Below are positions 46,812 through 56,627 of a stretch of DNA of 64,000 nucleotides, piece after piece. Below the pieces are notes generated by a model. The model saw nothing but the letters and a program-made list of their open reading frames with translations, ran no database searches and was not told the origin of the DNA. The position numbers were made by a program, and so were the translations under genes. This DNA comes from Thalassospira mesophila (GTDB lineage Bacteria; Pseudomonadota; Alphaproteobacteria; Rhodospirillales; Thalassospiraceae), in contig NZ_JFKA01000014.1 of assembly GCF_002115755.1 (NCBI RefSeq), forward strand, positions 46,150-110,149. The letters run 5' to 3'. Within the stretch, counting starts at the first letter, position 1; each line of letters begins with the position of its first letter.

Positions 46812-48221
46812 ATGCCCACCAGTTACGATAGCGACCGCCTGAAAAAGGCGAATTCCGCCAATATTTTGCATCCTGCCAGCGTTGTAGCCGATGTTGCGAC
46901 CAAAGGGCCGCGCATTATTGCAACGGGTAAGGGATGTTTCATTACCGATACCGATGGCAAGCGCCAGTTAGATGGTGTGGGTGGGCTTTGGTGCATGAAT
47001 ATCGGTTATGGTCGCCCCGAAATTGGCGATGCCATGAAAAAAGCATCCGATCAGCTGGGGTATTTCCACACCTTTGGCGGGCATTCCAACCCCGCCCAGA
47101 TCGAGCTGGCCGAACGGCTGGTGGCGAAGATGCCCGACCATATCAACAAGGTGTTTTTTGGCAGTTCCGGGTCGGATGCCAATGACAGCCTGATGAAAAT
47201 CGTATGGTATTATAACGGCCTGCGCGGCAAACCGGAAAAACGCAAAATTATTTCGCGCAAGCAGGCCTATCACGGCACCACCATTGCCTCGGCCAGCCTG
47301 ACCGGCCTTGCATCCTTTCACCGCAATTTCGGCCTACCATTGACCGAGGTAAAACACACCTCCCTGCCCCATTATTACCGCGAAGGCAAACCGGGCGAAA
47401 GCGAGCAGGATTTTTCCAATCGCCTCGCGCGCGAACTTGAAGACATGATCATCGCCGAAGGCCCCGAAACTGTCGGTGCCTTCATCGCCGAGCCGATCAT
47501 GGGCGCTGGCGGCGTGATTACCCCGCCCGAAGGCTATTTTCCTGCGGTTCAGAAGGTGCTTAAAAAGCACGATATTCTGTTTATTTGCGACGAAGTGGTT
47601 TGTGGCTTTGGCCGTCTTGGCGACTGGTTTGGTCACCGGGTCTATGACATTCGCCCCGACATGATCGCCACCGCCAAAGGCATCACCAGCGGTTATTTCC
47701 CGCTATCGGCGGCTTTCATCAGCGATGATATCTGGAATGTTTTGCGCGACGGATCGGCGACACTGGGCGCGTTTGCCCATGGCTTTACCTATTCCGGCCA
47801 CCCGGTCGGCTGTGCGGCCGCCATGGCCAACCTTGATATTCTGGAAAACGAAAACCTGATCGGCAATGCCGCCGAAGTTGGCGCGTATTTGCACAAATCC
47901 CTTGCCGAGGCATTGGGCGACCACGCCCATGTTGGTGAAATTCGCGGGCACGCCATGATTGGCGCAATCCAGTTGATGGCAGATCGCGACACCAAAACCG
48001 GGTTTGATCTTAAACACAAAATTGCTGCACGGTGCGTTGCCGCAATTGGCGAGCTGGGTGTGATCTATCGCCCGCTTCCCACCGCCGACAGCATCGCATT
48101 TTCTCCGCCCCTGTGCCTGACCCGCGGTGAAGCCGACCAGATGGTCGATGCGCTGCACAAAGGGTTTCATCAGGTGATGGGCAATCTAAGCCCCGAAGAA
48201 CGCAAAGGCCTTGGCACCTGA
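46812..48221 (+). CDS. Class III aminotransferase (omega-aminotransferase family)
   Basis: A 469-residue PLP enzyme. Landmarks are [53 protein letters not shown] (PLP phosphate site), [51 protein letters not shown] and the Schiff-base lysine in [17 protein letters not shown]. The G-L-W-C-M-N and SGSDAND features mark the omega-amino acid/putrescine:pyruvate branch. It sits between the ast operon and an Lrp gene. No AstC gene is visible, so it may use N-succinylornithine, or it may act on polyamines or beta-alanine; I cannot separate these. Confidence 0.9.
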   Translation: MPTSYDSDRLKKANSANILHPASVVADVATKGPRIIATGKGCFITDTDGKRQLDGVGGLWCMNIGYGRPEIGDAMKKASDQLGYFHTFGGHSNPAQIELAERLVAKMPDHINKVFFGSSGSDANDSLMKIVWYYNGLRGKPEKRKIISRKQAYHGTTIASASLTGLASFHRNFGLPLTEVKHTSLPHYYREGKPGESEQDFSNRLARELEDMIIAEGPETVGAFIAEPIMGAGGVITPPEGYFPAVQKVLKKHDILFICDEVVCGFGRLGDWFGHRVYDIRPDMIATAKGITSGYFPLSAAFISDDIWNVLRDGSATLGAFAHGFTYSGHPVGCAAAMANLDILENENLIGNAAEVGAYLHKSLAEALGDHAHVGEIRGHAMIGAIQLMADRDTKTGFDLKHKIAARCVAAIGELGVIYRPLPTADSIAFSPPLCLTRGEADQMVDALHKGFHQVMGNLSPEERKGLGT

Positions 48222-48324
48222 CGCCCAAAATTACAGCACGTTTTTTGATGCGCTGTTAACCAACGTCTCCCAAAGGATGGCAAATATTGCACCAGATATA
48301 ATGCCGTCCAACCTCCACATCCTG

Positions 48325-48361
48325 CCCCGGTTTGCTTTTTGCAACCGGGGTTCTTTTTTTC
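48325..48361 (+). terminator. Rho-independent terminator of the class III aminotransferase gene
   Basis: CCCCGGTT-GC (48325-48335) pairs with GCAACCGGGG (48341-48350), and TTCTTTTTTT follows. It lies about 100 bp after the aminotransferase stop and upstream of the Lrp start at 48409. Confidence 0.85.
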
Positions 48362-48408
48362 CCAACCGATCCCCGTTACAATGCGCGGGCAACACGAGAT
48401 TGGGCAAA

Positions 48409-48870
48409 ATGATAAAAATAGACGCGATCAACCATAAAATCCTGCGCGCGTTACAGGCCAACGCCAAGCTGACCAATCTTGCCCTGTCAAAACTGGTCGG
48501 GTTAAGCCCCAGCCCCTGCCTGGACCGGGTTAAAAAGCTGGAAAAGGAAAAGGTCATCAAGCGGTATCGCGCCGTGATCAATATTGAAAAGCTGTGCCCG
48601 CATGTGCGCGTGTTTGCCGAGGTCACCCTGGAAGGCAAAGGGGTGGATGACTATAAAAAATTCGCCGATGCCATTCGCGAAATCCCCGAAGTCGTCGCCG
48701 GATACCGCATTTCCGGCCCGTATGATTACATGCTTTGCCTGGTGTGCCGCGATGTGCAGCATTATCATTCCCTGTCCGAAGAGATGATCTACGGCCACCT
48801 TGGCATCACCAAATTTATTGGCCATGTCGCCCTGGCGCAGACCAAAGCGTTCAAGGGTTTTCCGGTTTAA
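48409..48870 (+). CDS. Lrp/AsnC-family transcriptional regulator
   Basis: A 153-residue protein. ATG 48409 (MIKIDAINHKILRALQANAKL) gives the normal Lrp N-terminus; the open frame upstream to 48211 crosses the aminotransferase stop and terminator and is not coding. Helix-turn-helix: LTNLALSKLVGLSPSPCLDRVKKLEKEKVI; RAM domain: VFAEVTLEGKG, VVAGYRISGPYDYMLCLVCRD, GITKFIGHVALAQTKAFKG. Lrp proteins of this kind often control adjacent amino-acid catabolism; the aminotransferase and ast operon are the obvious candidates. Confidence 0.93.
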   Translation: MIKIDAINHKILRALQANAKLTNLALSKLVGLSPSPCLDRVKKLEKEKVIKRYRAVINIEKLCPHVRVFAEVTLEGKGVDDYKKFADAIREIPEVVAGYRISGPYDYMLCLVCRDVQHYHSLSEEMIYGHLGITKFIGHVALAQTKAFKGFPV

Positions 48871-49030
48871 TTTCCCGGAACAACAATCACCCTTCGCATT
48901 CAAGCCCTTTAATTGCACAAATTAAAACTGGAATTCGCCACAGAGACAACAAATTTAGTGTGAATTATCAAATGGCGCTTGCATCGGAACGCAATCCGTA
49001 TTACCCGGTTTGCAGTGGTGAAATTAATTC

Positions 49031-49054
49031 AATAACACTTTAAATGTGTTATTT
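49031..49054. promoter_or_regulatory. Palindrome just upstream of cysD
   Basis: AATAACAC and GTGTTATT form a perfect inverted repeat with a 7-base AT spacer, ending about 18 bp before the cysD start (position good to one base). It may be a regulator binding site, or may fold near the cysD ribosome site. Confidence 0.45.
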
Positions 49055-49070
49055 ACCGTCAGGAAAGACA

Positions 49071-49976
49071 ATGCAGCCTAATCTGACCCATCTCCGCCAG
49101 CTAGAGGCCGAGAGCATTCATATCATTCGCGAAGTGGCGGCGTCGTTCGAGCGCCCGGTGATGCTGTATTCCATCGGCAAGGATTCATCGGTTTTGCTGC
49201 ATCTGGCGCGCAAGGCGTTTTATCCCGCCCCGCCGCCCTTTCCCTTGATGCATGTCGATACGACGTGGAAATTTCGCGAAATGATCGAATTTCGCGACAA
49301 GGTTGCCGCGCAATATGGTTTCGAGCTGATTGTTCACATCAATCAGGACGGTGTGAAGCAGGGCGTTGGCCCGTTCACCCATGGTTCAAGCGTGCATACC
49401 GACGTTATGAAAACCCAGTCGCTTAAACAGGCGCTGAACAAATACAAGTTCGATGCGGCCTTTGGTGGCGCCCGCCGCGACGAAGAAAAAGCCCGCGCCA
49501 AGGAACGTGTGTTTTCCTTCCGCACCGAAACCCATCGCTGGGATCCGAAAAACCAGCGCCCTGAACTGTGGGATATTTATAATTCCCGTATTAACAAGGG
49601 CGAAAGCATCCGTGCCTTTCCGATCTCGAACTGGACCGAGCTTGATATCTGGCAATATATCTATCTCGAACAAATTCCGATTGTGCCGCTGTATTACGCG
49701 GCCAAGCGCCCGGTTGTCGAACGCGACGGCACCCTGATCATGGTCGATGACGACCGGATGCCGCTGCGCGATGGTGAAGTGCCGGAAATGAAATCCGTCC
49801 GGTTCCGCACCCTTGGTTGCTATCCGTTAACCGGCGCTGTTGAATCCGAGGCGGCAACCCTGCCCGACATCATTCAGGAAATGCTGCTGACCCGCTCAAG
49901 CGAACGTCAGGGTCGCATGATTGACCATGATGAAGCCGGGTCGATGGAAAAGAAAAAGCAGGAAGGCTACTTCTGA
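49071..49976 (+). CDS. cysD: Sulfate adenylyltransferase subunit 2
   Basis: A 301-residue protein. It makes adenosine 5'-phosphosulfate from ATP and sulfate with CysN as GTPase partner. The PP-loop is in [50 protein letters not shown] (the CysD signature, here quoted in part), [15 protein letters not shown] and [13 protein letters not shown] follow. The N-terminal open frame includes nine extra codons from 49044; ATG 49071 has CAGGAAAG upstream and matches the family start ([21 protein letters not shown] in part). It overlaps the cysNC start by one base (TGATG). Confidence 0.97.
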   Translation: MQPNLTHLRQLEAESIHIIREVAASFERPVMLYSIGKDSSVLLHLARKAFYPAPPPFPLMHVDTTWKFREMIEFRDKVAAQYGFELIVHINQDGVKQGVGPFTHGSSVHTDVMKTQSLKQALNKYKFDAAFGGARRDEEKARAKERVFSFRTETHRWDPKNQRPELWDIYNSRINKGESIRAFPISNWTELDIWQYIYLEQIPIVPLYYAAKRPVVERDGTLIMVDDDRMPLRDGEVPEMKSVRFRTLGCYPLTGAVESEAATLPDIIQEMLLTRSSERQGRMIDHDEAGSMEKKKQEGYF

Positions 49977-51895
49977 TGGCACACAAATCCGATTTGATCG
50001 CGGGTGACATTCTTGGCTATCTTAAAGCTCAGGAAGAAAAAAGCCTGCTGCGTTTCATCACCTGTGGCAGCGTTGATGATGGCAAAAGCACCTTGATTGG
50101 CCGCCTGTTGTGGGATTCAAAACTGATTTTTGAAGACCAGTTGGCGGCATTGGAAGTGGATTCGCGCAAGGTTGGCACCCAGAATGGCGAAATTGATTTT
50201 GCCTTGCTGCTCGACGGGCTACAGGCCGAACGCGAACAGGGCATCACCATTGATGTTGCCTATCGCTTCTTTTCGACCGACAAACGCAAATTCATTGTCG
50301 CCGACACCCCCGGCCACGAACAATATACCCGCAACATGGCCACTGGCGCCTCGACCGCCGATGTCGCCGTGATCCTGATTGATGCGCGCAAAGGCATTTT
50401 AACCCAAACCCGCCGCCACAGCTTCATTACCTCGCTTCTGGGTATTCGCAATGTGGTGCTGGCGGTGAATAAAATGGATCTGGTCGACTATGATCAGGCC
50501 ACCTTTGACCGCATCGTGGGCGAATATCGCGAATTTGCCAAGCAGCTGAATTACAAATCCATCCAGGCCATCCCGATGTCGGCGCTGCGCGGCGATAACA
50601 TCATCGAGCCCAGCCCCAACACCCCGTGGTATGACGGCCCCAGCCTGTTGGGTCACCTTGAAACGGTTGCCGTTGAACAAGAAGCGATTGAAAAACCGTT
50701 CCGCCTGCCGGTTCAGTGGGTGAACCGCCCCAATCTGGATTTTCGGGGCTTTTCGGGCACGGTTTCGTCGGGTGTTGTCAAACCCGGTGATAAAATTGTC
50801 GTCTCGTCCTCGGGCCAGACCAGCACGGTCAAGGAAATCGTTACCTTTGATGGCAATCTGAACGAAGCCATTGCCGGACAGGCTGTGACCCTGACACTGG
50901 AGGACGAAATTGACATTTCACGCGGTGATGTTTTGGCCTCAAACGAAGCGCGCACCGAATATGCCGACCAGTTCGAAGCCAAAATCATCTGGATGCATGA
51001 AGACGAAATGCTGCCGGGCCGCCCCTATCTGATCAAGATGGGCGGGCAGCTTTCGGGCGCGCAAATCAGCACGCTTAAATACAAGGTCAATGTTAATACG
51101 CTCGAACATGTGGCTGGTAAAACGCTGGAACTAAACGAAGTTGGCATTGCCAATATCGCCGCAGACCGTGCGCTGGCATTTGACCCCTATGACGATAACC
51201 GCCATACCGGGCGCTTCATCATCATCGACCGTTACACCAACGCAACCGTTGGCGCGGGGATGGTGAACCATTCGCTGCGCCGGGCCACCAATATCAAGTG
51301 GCAGGAAATGGATGTTAACAAACAGGCGCGCGCCACCCAGAAAGGCCAGAAGTCGGCGGTTCTGTGGTTTACCGGCCTGTCAGGTGCGGGCAAGTCAACC
51401 ATCGCCAATCTGGTGGAAAAAAAGCTCAATGCCCTTGGCAAACATACTTACAGCCTCGATGGTGACAATGTGCGCCATGGCCTTAACAAGGATCTTGGCT
51501 TTACCGATGCTGACCGGGTGGAAAACATCCGCCGTGTCGGTGAAACCGCCAAGCTGTTTGTCGATGCCGGGCTAATCACGCTGGTATCGTTCATTTCCCC
51601 GTTCAAAAGCGAACGGCAAATGGCGCGCGGGTTGCTTGACGATGGCGAGTTTATCGAGGTGTTTATCAACACCCCGATCGAAGTTTGCGAACAGCGCGAC
51701 GTAAAGGGCCTTTATAAAAAAGCCCGCGCTGGCAAAATCGCCAATTTCACCGGCATTGACAGCCCCTATGAAGCCCCGGAAAACCCGGAAATCACGGTAA
51801 ACACCTCAAGCCAGACTGCCGAAGAAGCCGCCGAAATGGTCGTCAAGCAGCTCGAAGAATTTGGCATCCTGGCCGCGTGGTTCCCTGACATCTAA
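49976..51895 (+). CDS. cysNC: Bifunctional sulfate adenylyltransferase subunit 1 / adenylylsulfate kinase
   Basis: A 639-residue fusion. The CysN GTPase (about 1-440) has P-loop [19 protein letters not shown]2/G3 region [17 protein letters not shown] and NKMDL; its beta barrels follow ([17 protein letters not shown]). The CysC APS kinase (about 455-639) has P-loop [20 protein letters not shown] and the [15 protein letters not shown] signature. The fused enzyme makes APS and then phosphorylates it to PAPS. It is translationally coupled to cysD. PAPS here may feed assimilation or sulfate-ester modification; no reductase gene is nearby. Fusions of this kind are common in alphaproteobacteria. Confidence 0.97.
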   Translation: MAHKSDLIAGDILGYLKAQEEKSLLRFITCGSVDDGKSTLIGRLLWDSKLIFEDQLAALEVDSRKVGTQNGEIDFALLLDGLQAEREQGITIDVAYRFFSTDKRKFIVADTPGHEQYTRNMATGASTADVAVILIDARKGILTQTRRHSFITSLLGIRNVVLAVNKMDLVDYDQATFDRIVGEYREFAKQLNYKSIQAIPMSALRGDNIIEPSPNTPWYDGPSLLGHLETVAVEQEAIEKPFRLPVQWVNRPNLDFRGFSGTVSSGVVKPGDKIVVSSSGQTSTVKEIVTFDGNLNEAIAGQAVTLTLEDEIDISRGDVLASNEARTEYADQFEAKIIWMHEDEMLPGRPYLIKMGGQLSGAQISTLKYKVNVNTLEHVAGKTLELNEVGIANIAADRALAFDPYDDNRHTGRFIIIDRYTNATVGAGMVNHSLRRATNIKWQEMDVNKQARATQKGQKSAVLWFTGLSGAGKSTIANLVEKKLNALGKHTYSLDGDNVRHGLNKDLGFTDADRVENIRRVGETAKLFVDAGLITLVSFISPFKSERQMARGLLDDGEFIEVFINTPIEVCEQRDVKGLYKKARAGKIANFTGIDSPYEAPENPEITVNTSSQTAEEAAEMVVKQLEEFGILAAWFPDI

Positions 51896-51929
51896 CCTGA
51901 AAAACCGGCGACAATATTGCGCTTTTATC

Positions 51930-51961
51930 AACACCCGGCAGCTTGTTGCCGGGTGTTGTTG
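51930..51961 (+). terminator. Rho-independent terminator of cysD-cysNC
   Basis: AACACCCGGCA (51930-51940) pairs with TGCCGGGTGTT (51947-51957) around a 6-base loop, 34 bp after the cysNC stop. The T tract is short and interrupted (GTTGTTG). Confidence 0.75.
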
Positions 51962-51984
51962 TATGGGTAAACCAAGCCCATATT

Positions 51985-51999
51985 GCGCGCTGAGCGCGC
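51985..51999. promoter_or_regulatory. Possible operator upstream of the parDE-like pair
   Basis: GCGCGC-TGA-GCGCGC inverted repeat, followed by a TTGACG (52005-52010) that could serve as -35 element. The antitoxin start is at 52062. Autoregulation by a ribbon-helix-helix antitoxin is common, so this is a candidate binding site. Confidence 0.35.
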
Positions 52000-52061
52000 G
52001 TTTATTGACGCCTGACGCGCAAATGTGACAGAATGAAAGACAAGTTGAAAGGAATCACGCC

Positions 52062-52334
52062 ATGGCAGACACACGCGAAAAAATGGTCAAACGCTTGAAT
52101 ACAACGCTGCCTGATCCATTAGCACTCTATGTTGGCGAGATGACCGGCAAGGGATCGCTTTACGAAACACCAAGCGAGTTTATTCGCGATCTGGTGCGTC
52201 GGCATATGGAGAAAACGCTTGAGCAGGAAAGCAGTGATATCCGCGCACATCTTGTTCAATCTTTGCATGAAAACGATTATTCAGACTGGACCGATAATGA
52301 CCTCGCCGATGCCCGCAAGGCCGCGGTTAAATAG
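52062..52334 (+). CDS. ParD/CopG-type ribbon-helix-helix antitoxin
   Basis: A 90-residue protein with AAAGGA at 52048-52053. The N-terminus (REKMVKRLNTTLPDPLALYVGEM) fits the DNA-binding ribbon and first helix, and YETPSEFIRDLVRRHME the second helix, in the style of ParD, where the (S/T)xSEYIRDLIR pattern is conserved. The acidic C-terminal tail (SLHENDYSDWTDNDLADA) would wrap the toxin. The stop TAG is followed, in the same frame, by a ParE-like toxin frame. It sits alone between cysNC and an unknown gene, typical for a mobile toxin-antitoxin unit. Confidence 0.8.
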   Translation: MADTREKMVKRLNTTLPDPLALYVGEMTGKGSLYETPSEFIRDLVRRHMEKTLEQESSDIRAHLVQSLHENDYSDWTDNDLADARKAAVK

Positions 52335-52340
52335 CGCCCC

Positions 52341-52652
52341 CTGTCCAGAATTATCCGCAGCGCGGCTTTCAAACGCCAGCTCATTGACATAACCACCGGG
52401 TATCGCACATGCGCGGGTTCAGAAATTGCCCTGAAATTCGTTGATCAGGTCGATATCGCCATTCGCTTCATTGCCACAAAGCTCCTAGCCTGCCCTGTTC
52501 ACACGCGGCTTGAAAACAAAGAATTCCGAAAATGGAACCTCCAGGATTTCCCCACCTCAATCTTCTTCCGACTTGAAAATGATGGAGCCATTTTCCTCGA
52601 AGCCCTTTACGCGCAACGGATGAACATCACGGCACGCCTGCCAAAAGCCTGA
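52341..52652 (+). CDS. ParE/RelE-superfamily toxin frame lacking a standard start codon
   Basis: A 103-codon frame, uninterrupted and in the same reading frame as the antitoxin, opening six bases after its TAG stop. It begins LSRIIRSAAFKRQLIDITTGY, then has EIALKFVDQVDIAIRFIATKL, CPVHTRLENKEFRKWNL, FPTSIFFRLENDGAIFLEALY and ends ARLPKA. The order helix-helix-basic strand-FFRLE strand-ALYAQR is that of ParE toxins. No ATG, GTG or TTG occurs at the front; the only candidate is CTG at 52341, without a ribosome site, which would need coupling from antitoxin translation or TAG readthrough. It may be a toxin whose start has been lost. Protein coordinates from this frame are therefore provisional. 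Confidence 0.6.
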   Translation: MSRIIRSAAFKRQLIDITTGYRTCAGSEIALKFVDQVDIAIRFIATKLLACPVHTRLENKEFRKWNLQDFPTSIFFRLENDGAIFLEALYAQRMNITARLPKA

Positions 52653-52681
52653 AATCAAGATGCCCCTATCCATAACCCGGA

Positions 52682-53593
52682 TTATAATGACACCGCTTGC
52701 TGTTTTGACCGCTTGCCAATCTCAAGTGCGGTATCAAGCAACGGCTGGCTGAGAGAGACATCAAAACGCAGGTTGCGCGCCCTTGCATTGGCGAAAATTG
52801 CCCGCAGGTCGTCATCGGCAACCGGCTCGGCCAACGCACCGAATTCTTTTTGCAAAAAGACCTGATGCTGTTCTGGCAGCGGGATCATGCTGTTTTTACG
52901 GTTAAACAGATACATTTCCGACAATTTGAAGTTTTGTTCCATATTGCGATACAGGATGGTCTGGTAATTGGCGTGCATTTCCAGTTCGCCATACCTGTTC
53001 ACAAACAGGATCGGAAACATCACCGAAAGTTCGGGCAAACATCGATTGGCATAAACCTGCCCGCCCCAATATTTTTCCGCCAATTTGCCATACATATTGT
53101 AATCACGGATGGCATAAAAACCGGATTTCACCCACGGCAAAATCTCGATCTGGGGTTTACTGGGGTTCACCGTGTCATTGGCAACATCAACATATAAATT
53201 GCCCATCTGAAAGGCATTCTGGAAATAGTTATTGCGTAAATTTCCCCAAACCCGCTTGGCAATGCCGCCATTGGCGCAAAAATCACGCAGGGCTTTCATC
53301 GCCGGTGTGGCCGGATTTTGCAGCTGGTTTTGCAGCATATCGCGCACACCCTTGGTAATCTCAAGGCAATATCCCTTGGGATAAGTCCGGCGCGGATTGT
53401 TGCGCACTTCAGCTGAGTTTTTATAGCCATTATCAAATGCCGTACGCAATTGCTGAAGTTCGGCTTTTAGCGCGTCCACATGCGGGGCCAGATACATTTT
53501 GGAAAGTTTGTTCTGGCGGAAATTAATCTCCACCGGTGCTTCCTCGCCTGCGCGGGTTGCGAGTTGCTCAAGGGTCAGGTCCTGCGCGGCCAT
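52682..53593 (-). CDS. Hypothetical protein, 303 residues
   Basis: A soluble protein with no signal peptide or membrane span and no family I recognise. It is rich in Asn, Gln, Tyr and Leu. The N-terminal half has a helical, charged stretch (LAPHVDALKAELQQLRTAFDN) and NPRRTYPKGYCLEITKGVRDML; the middle has WVKSGFYAIRDYNMYGKLAEKYWGG; the end has LFVNRYGELEMHANYQTILYRNMEQN and FLQKEFGALAEP. ATG 53593 (MAAQDLTLEQLATRA) is preferred to TTG 53596. The ribosome site is weak (AAAAAAGG). It is convergent with the toxin frame, and a 521-bp gap lies upstream of it. Confidence 0.75.
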   Translation of the reverse strand: MAAQDLTLEQLATRAGEEAPVEINFRQNKLSKMYLAPHVDALKAELQQLRTAFDNGYKNSAEVRNNPRRTYPKGYCLEITKGVRDMLQNQLQNPATPAMKALRDFCANGGIAKRVWGNLRNNYFQNAFQMGNLYVDVANDTVNPSKPQIEILPWVKSGFYAIRDYNMYGKLAEKYWGGQVYANRCLPELSVMFPILFVNRYGELEMHANYQTILYRNMEQNFKLSEMYLFNRKNSMIPLPEQHQVFLQKEFGALAEPVADDDLRAIFANARARNLRFDVSLSQPLLDTALEIGKRSKQQAVSL

Positions 53594-54114
53594 CAAGTTT
53601 GCCTTTTTTCAAATTTGCGTTTCTGGTGCCACAATACACAGCATCGTGCGGCCGATCATACCCAAAAAACATCCGATGAAGCAGGCTGGTGCTTCTGAAC
53701 GACCCGGGCAAACAAAACCGGCGGTTTCCCCGGCCCCACATTTTCCGGTGCGGCCCCCGCTATGACCTAAAAAATTCATTTAGGGCAAAACCCGCTAATT
53801 TCCGCGTGAAATGGATCATAGGCAGGGTATCAACACGCATCGCGGGGTCCGGTTTCCCATTGCGTCGAACGGTTATAAGCCCCATCTTGTAACCAAGCCT
53901 TTTGGACAGGGTCCATAACTGTAAATTGGGGATCGCGAACAGAGTATATATACATCTGGTTGTTTACCTTAAGCGCGCACCTTTGCCGCCCGATCACCCA
54001 TTCAGCAGTGGTTACACTAGCACGTGATTTCCCCTGCAAAGGCTGCGATCATAACCGGGGTTCCAACACAAAACCCCGTCTGACTTTCCGAACGTTAAAA
54101 TTGGAACGTAAAAT
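53594..54114. other. Large gap between the hypothetical gene and the desaturase
   Basis: 521 bp divergent region, without a confident gene. A 69-codon reverse frame at 53830-54039 looks protein-like in composition (VNNQMYIYSVRDPQFTVMD) but has only a TTG start, a stop just upstream and no ribosome site, so it may be a remnant. The rest probably carries the two promoters. Confidence 0.5.
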
Positions 54115-55293
54115 ATGCCTGTGACGACCAACGCCCCGGCACCCGAAACACAACAGCATCACGACGATATTATTTATCCGTCCCTGATCCCGTTTTCGCT
54201 GGCGCATCTGGCATGTTTTGCCGCCATCTGGACCGGCATCACATGGCAGGCAGCCGTTTTGGGCCTTGTTTTATACGTGGTCCGCATGTTTGGCGTGACG
54301 GGTGGTTATCATCGCTATTTTTCCCATCGCGCTTTTGCCACCAGCCGTGTTTTCCAGTTTATCCTGGCATTTCTGGCCCAAAGTACTGCGCAAAAAAGTG
54401 TTTTGTGGTGGGCGGCCAAACATCGCCATCACCACAAATATTCCGACACAGTGGATGATGTGCATTCCCCGCGCCATCGTGGCTTTGTCTACAGCCATGT
54501 TGGCTGGATTTTCGCCCGCAAGCACGACAAGGCAGACCTTTCGGTTGTTAGCGATCTTACCCGTTACCGCGAATTGATGTGGCTGCATAAATTTGAAACC
54601 GCCCCGGCGATCCTTCTGGCGATTGCCTGCTTTTTCATTGCCGGTTGGCCCGGCCTTGTTGTTGGTTTTTTCTGGAGCACTGTGGCCTGCTATCACGGCA
54701 CTTTCGGGATCAATTCGCTGGCCCATGTCAGCGGCAGCAAACGCTATGTCACCGGGGATGATTCCCGCAATAACTGGATTTTGGCAATTTTCACCCTGGG
54801 CGAAGGATGGCACAACAATCACCACGCCTATCAAAGCAGTGCGCGACAGGGCTTTCGCTGGTGGGAATATGACCCGACCTATTATGCCCTGTGCATGCTG
54901 TCGTGGGTCGGGCTGGTGCGCGACCTGAAACAGCCGCCCAAACAGGTGTTGCGTAACGAACAACGCCTTGGCACCAAGGTAATTAACCGCGCCGCCGAAC
55001 AACTGGCTGCCCATTTTGATTCCGACCGTATCGCCAAAGCGATCAGCAATTCTCTGCAAGGGGCGGAACTGCATAATTTGCAGGACGTGCTTACCAGTGC
55101 CCGCGATCGCACCAGCGATGCCCTGGCCGGGTTTCATCTGCCGCACCTGCCCAGCCGGGATGAATTTATGGCAACCGCCCGGCAGATGTTTGCCAAGACC
55201 AGGTCGCTAGACGACATCATCGACCGTGCTTACGACTATTTTCTGGCATCGGTCGGCAATCGTCTGGCTGTGGCACCTGCTCCGGCCACATAA
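54115..55293 (+). CDS. Acyl-CoA/acyl-lipid delta-9 fatty acid desaturase
   Basis: A 392-residue membrane di-iron enzyme. The three histidine boxes of the stearoyl-CoA desaturase family are present: HRYFSHR (about residue 66), HRHHHKYSD (about 102) and HNNHHAYQ (about 239); four hydrophobic spans surround them. It inserts a cis double bond in a saturated acyl chain at the membrane. The roughly 110-residue C-terminal part (after LSWVGLVRDLKQPPKQVLRNEQ) is a soluble helical tail longer than the basic catalytic core. No regulator is adjacent. ATG 54115 follows GAACGTAAAAT without a strong ribosome site. Confidence 0.93.
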   Translation: MPVTTNAPAPETQQHHDDIIYPSLIPFSLAHLACFAAIWTGITWQAAVLGLVLYVVRMFGVTGGYHRYFSHRAFATSRVFQFILAFLAQSTAQKSVLWWAAKHRHHHKYSDTVDDVHSPRHRGFVYSHVGWIFARKHDKADLSVVSDLTRYRELMWLHKFETAPAILLAIACFFIAGWPGLVVGFFWSTVACYHGTFGINSLAHVSGSKRYVTGDDSRNNWILAIFTLGEGWHNNHHAYQSSARQGFRWWEYDPTYYALCMLSWVGLVRDLKQPPKQVLRNEQRLGTKVINRAAEQLAAHFDSDRIAKAISNSLQGAELHNLQDVLTSARDRTSDALAGFHLPHLPSRDEFMATARQMFAKTRSLDDIIDRAYDYFLASVGNRLAVAPAPAT

Positions 55294-55331
55294 ACCCGCC
55301 TTGCACGATGTTGGGCAATGCCCTCACGCAG

Positions 55332-55365
55332 AATCCCCGGCGCGATACAGTGCCGGGGATTTTTT
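55332..55365. terminator. Terminator between desaturase and aminotransferase genes
   Basis: AATCCCCGGC (55332-55341) pairs with GCCGGGGATT (55352-55361), followed by TTTT. It lies between convergent stops at 55293 and 55404. Confidence 0.85.
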
Positions 55366-55403
55366 ATGTGCCCACCAATCGGGTAGGCAGCACGCAATAT
55401 ATA

Positions 55404-56627
55404 TCAGTTTCGCGCCAAAAACCGTTCCAGCCCGTCCATCGCCTGATGAATACGTGCCTCCGACACCGCATAACAGGCACGAATATACCCGGCCCCTTCC
55501 GGCCCGAATGCCTCGCCCGGTGCCAAACCAATGCCTTCATCCAGCAACAGGTTTTTCGCGAATGAAAGCGTATCAGACACGCCTTCAACCTTGAAAAACG
55601 CATAAAAGGCGGCTTCGGCCTCGGGCAGCATTATCCGCGGCATGTTTGACAATCGTTCGACCAGCACCTTGCGCGACCGGGCATAACGGTTGCGCGATGA
55701 CACGACAAAATCCTCGCCATCGTGCAGCGCAACAATGCCCGCTTGCTGAATAAACCCCGCCGGGCAGGACACGTTAAATTCCATCAGTTTTTCAAGCTCG
55801 CCGGTAATGGCGGCGGGGGCGGTGATCCAGCCCAGCCGCCAACCGGTCATCGCCCATGCCTTGGAAAAACTGTTAATCACCATGATGCGGCGGTTTTCGG
55901 TCATCAACGGCACAAAAGACGGCGCGCAATCCTGCCCGTTATAAACCAGGCGGGCATAAACCTCATCGGCGATAATCCATATGCCGTGTTTATCGGCAAA
56001 TTCCACCAGCCGCGCCTGATCATCGGCAGGCATCATCCAGCCGGTCGGGTTATTGGGCGTGTTGAGCAAGATCACCTTGGTGTTTGCGCCACAGGCAGCA
56101 AATAACGCGTCCAGGTCAAGCTGCCAGCCCCCCTTTTCGCCATCGGCCCGTAATGGCACCGTGCTGACATCCGCACCCAAAACCCGGGGAATGGCAACAA
56201 TATTGGGCCAGATCGGTGCCGTGGTGACCAAATGGTCGCCCGCCGCCAAAACCGCCTGCAACGTCACCATAATCGCATTTAGCCCCGATACCGTGACAAT
56301 CACGTTATCGGGCGTCAGCGCGGTTTGGTACAGGCCGTTCATATAACCCGCCAAGGCTTCACGCAGCGGTGCGATCCCGGCGTTGGGTTGATAAAATGTA
56401 TCACCTGCCGCCAGCGCATCCATCGCGGCTTTGCGAATAAATTCCGGTGTTGGCTGGTCGGGTTCGCCAAACCACAAGGGCACAACATTTTTCCGCCCCA
56501 TGCCCAAATGCGCCACTTCGCGAATTTGCGACGGGGTAATATCACGCACCACCTGGCGAATACCTTGATGGACAAAAGGGCTGCGGGTGGCAAAATCGGC
56601 GCTGCTCATGCGGGTATATCCATTCAT
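55404..56627 (-). CDS. PLP-dependent aminotransferase (class I/II, aspartate-aminotransferase-like)
   Basis: About 407 residues, with start ambiguity: ATG 56627 (MNGYTRMSSADF) or ATG 56609. Fold-type I blocks are VVPLWFGEPDQPTPEFIRKAA, GDTFYQPNAGIAPLREALAGYM, ILLNTPNNPTGWMMPADDQ, WIIADEVYARLVYNG and the PLP lysine in INSFSKAWAMTGWRLGWITAP; the ending has MDGLERFL. NxPTG and SFSKAWAMTGWRLG place it in subgroup I-alpha/beta. Substrate is not resolvable. No amino-acid regulator is adjacent; it is divergent from the SulP gene by about 260 bp. Confidence 0.9.
   Translation of the reverse strand: MNGYTRMSSADFATRSPFVHQGIRQVVRDITPSQIREVAHLGMGRKNVVPLWFGEPDQPTPEFIRKAAMDALAAGDTFYQPNAGIAPLREALAGYMNGLYQTALTPDNVIVTVSGLNAIMVTLQAVLAAGDHLVTTAPIWPNIVAIPRVLGADVSTVPLRADGEKGGWQLDLDALFAACGANTKVILLNTPNNPTGWMMPADDQARLVEFADKHGIWIIADEVYARLVYNGQDCAPSFVPLMTENRRIMVINSFSKAWAMTGWRLGWITAPAAITGELEKLMEFNVSCPAGFIQQAGIVALHDGEDFVVSSRNRYARSRKVLVERLSNMPRIMLPEAEAAFYAFFKVEGVSDTLSFAKNLLLDEGIGLAPGEAFGPEGAGYIRACYAVSEARIHQAMDGLERFLARN

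Noticed and set aside
53830..54039. 69-codon reverse frame in the gap upstream of the desaturase
   Set aside because: Composition is protein-like but it has only a TTG start, an in-frame stop just upstream and no ribosome site. It could be a remnant, so I did not call it.
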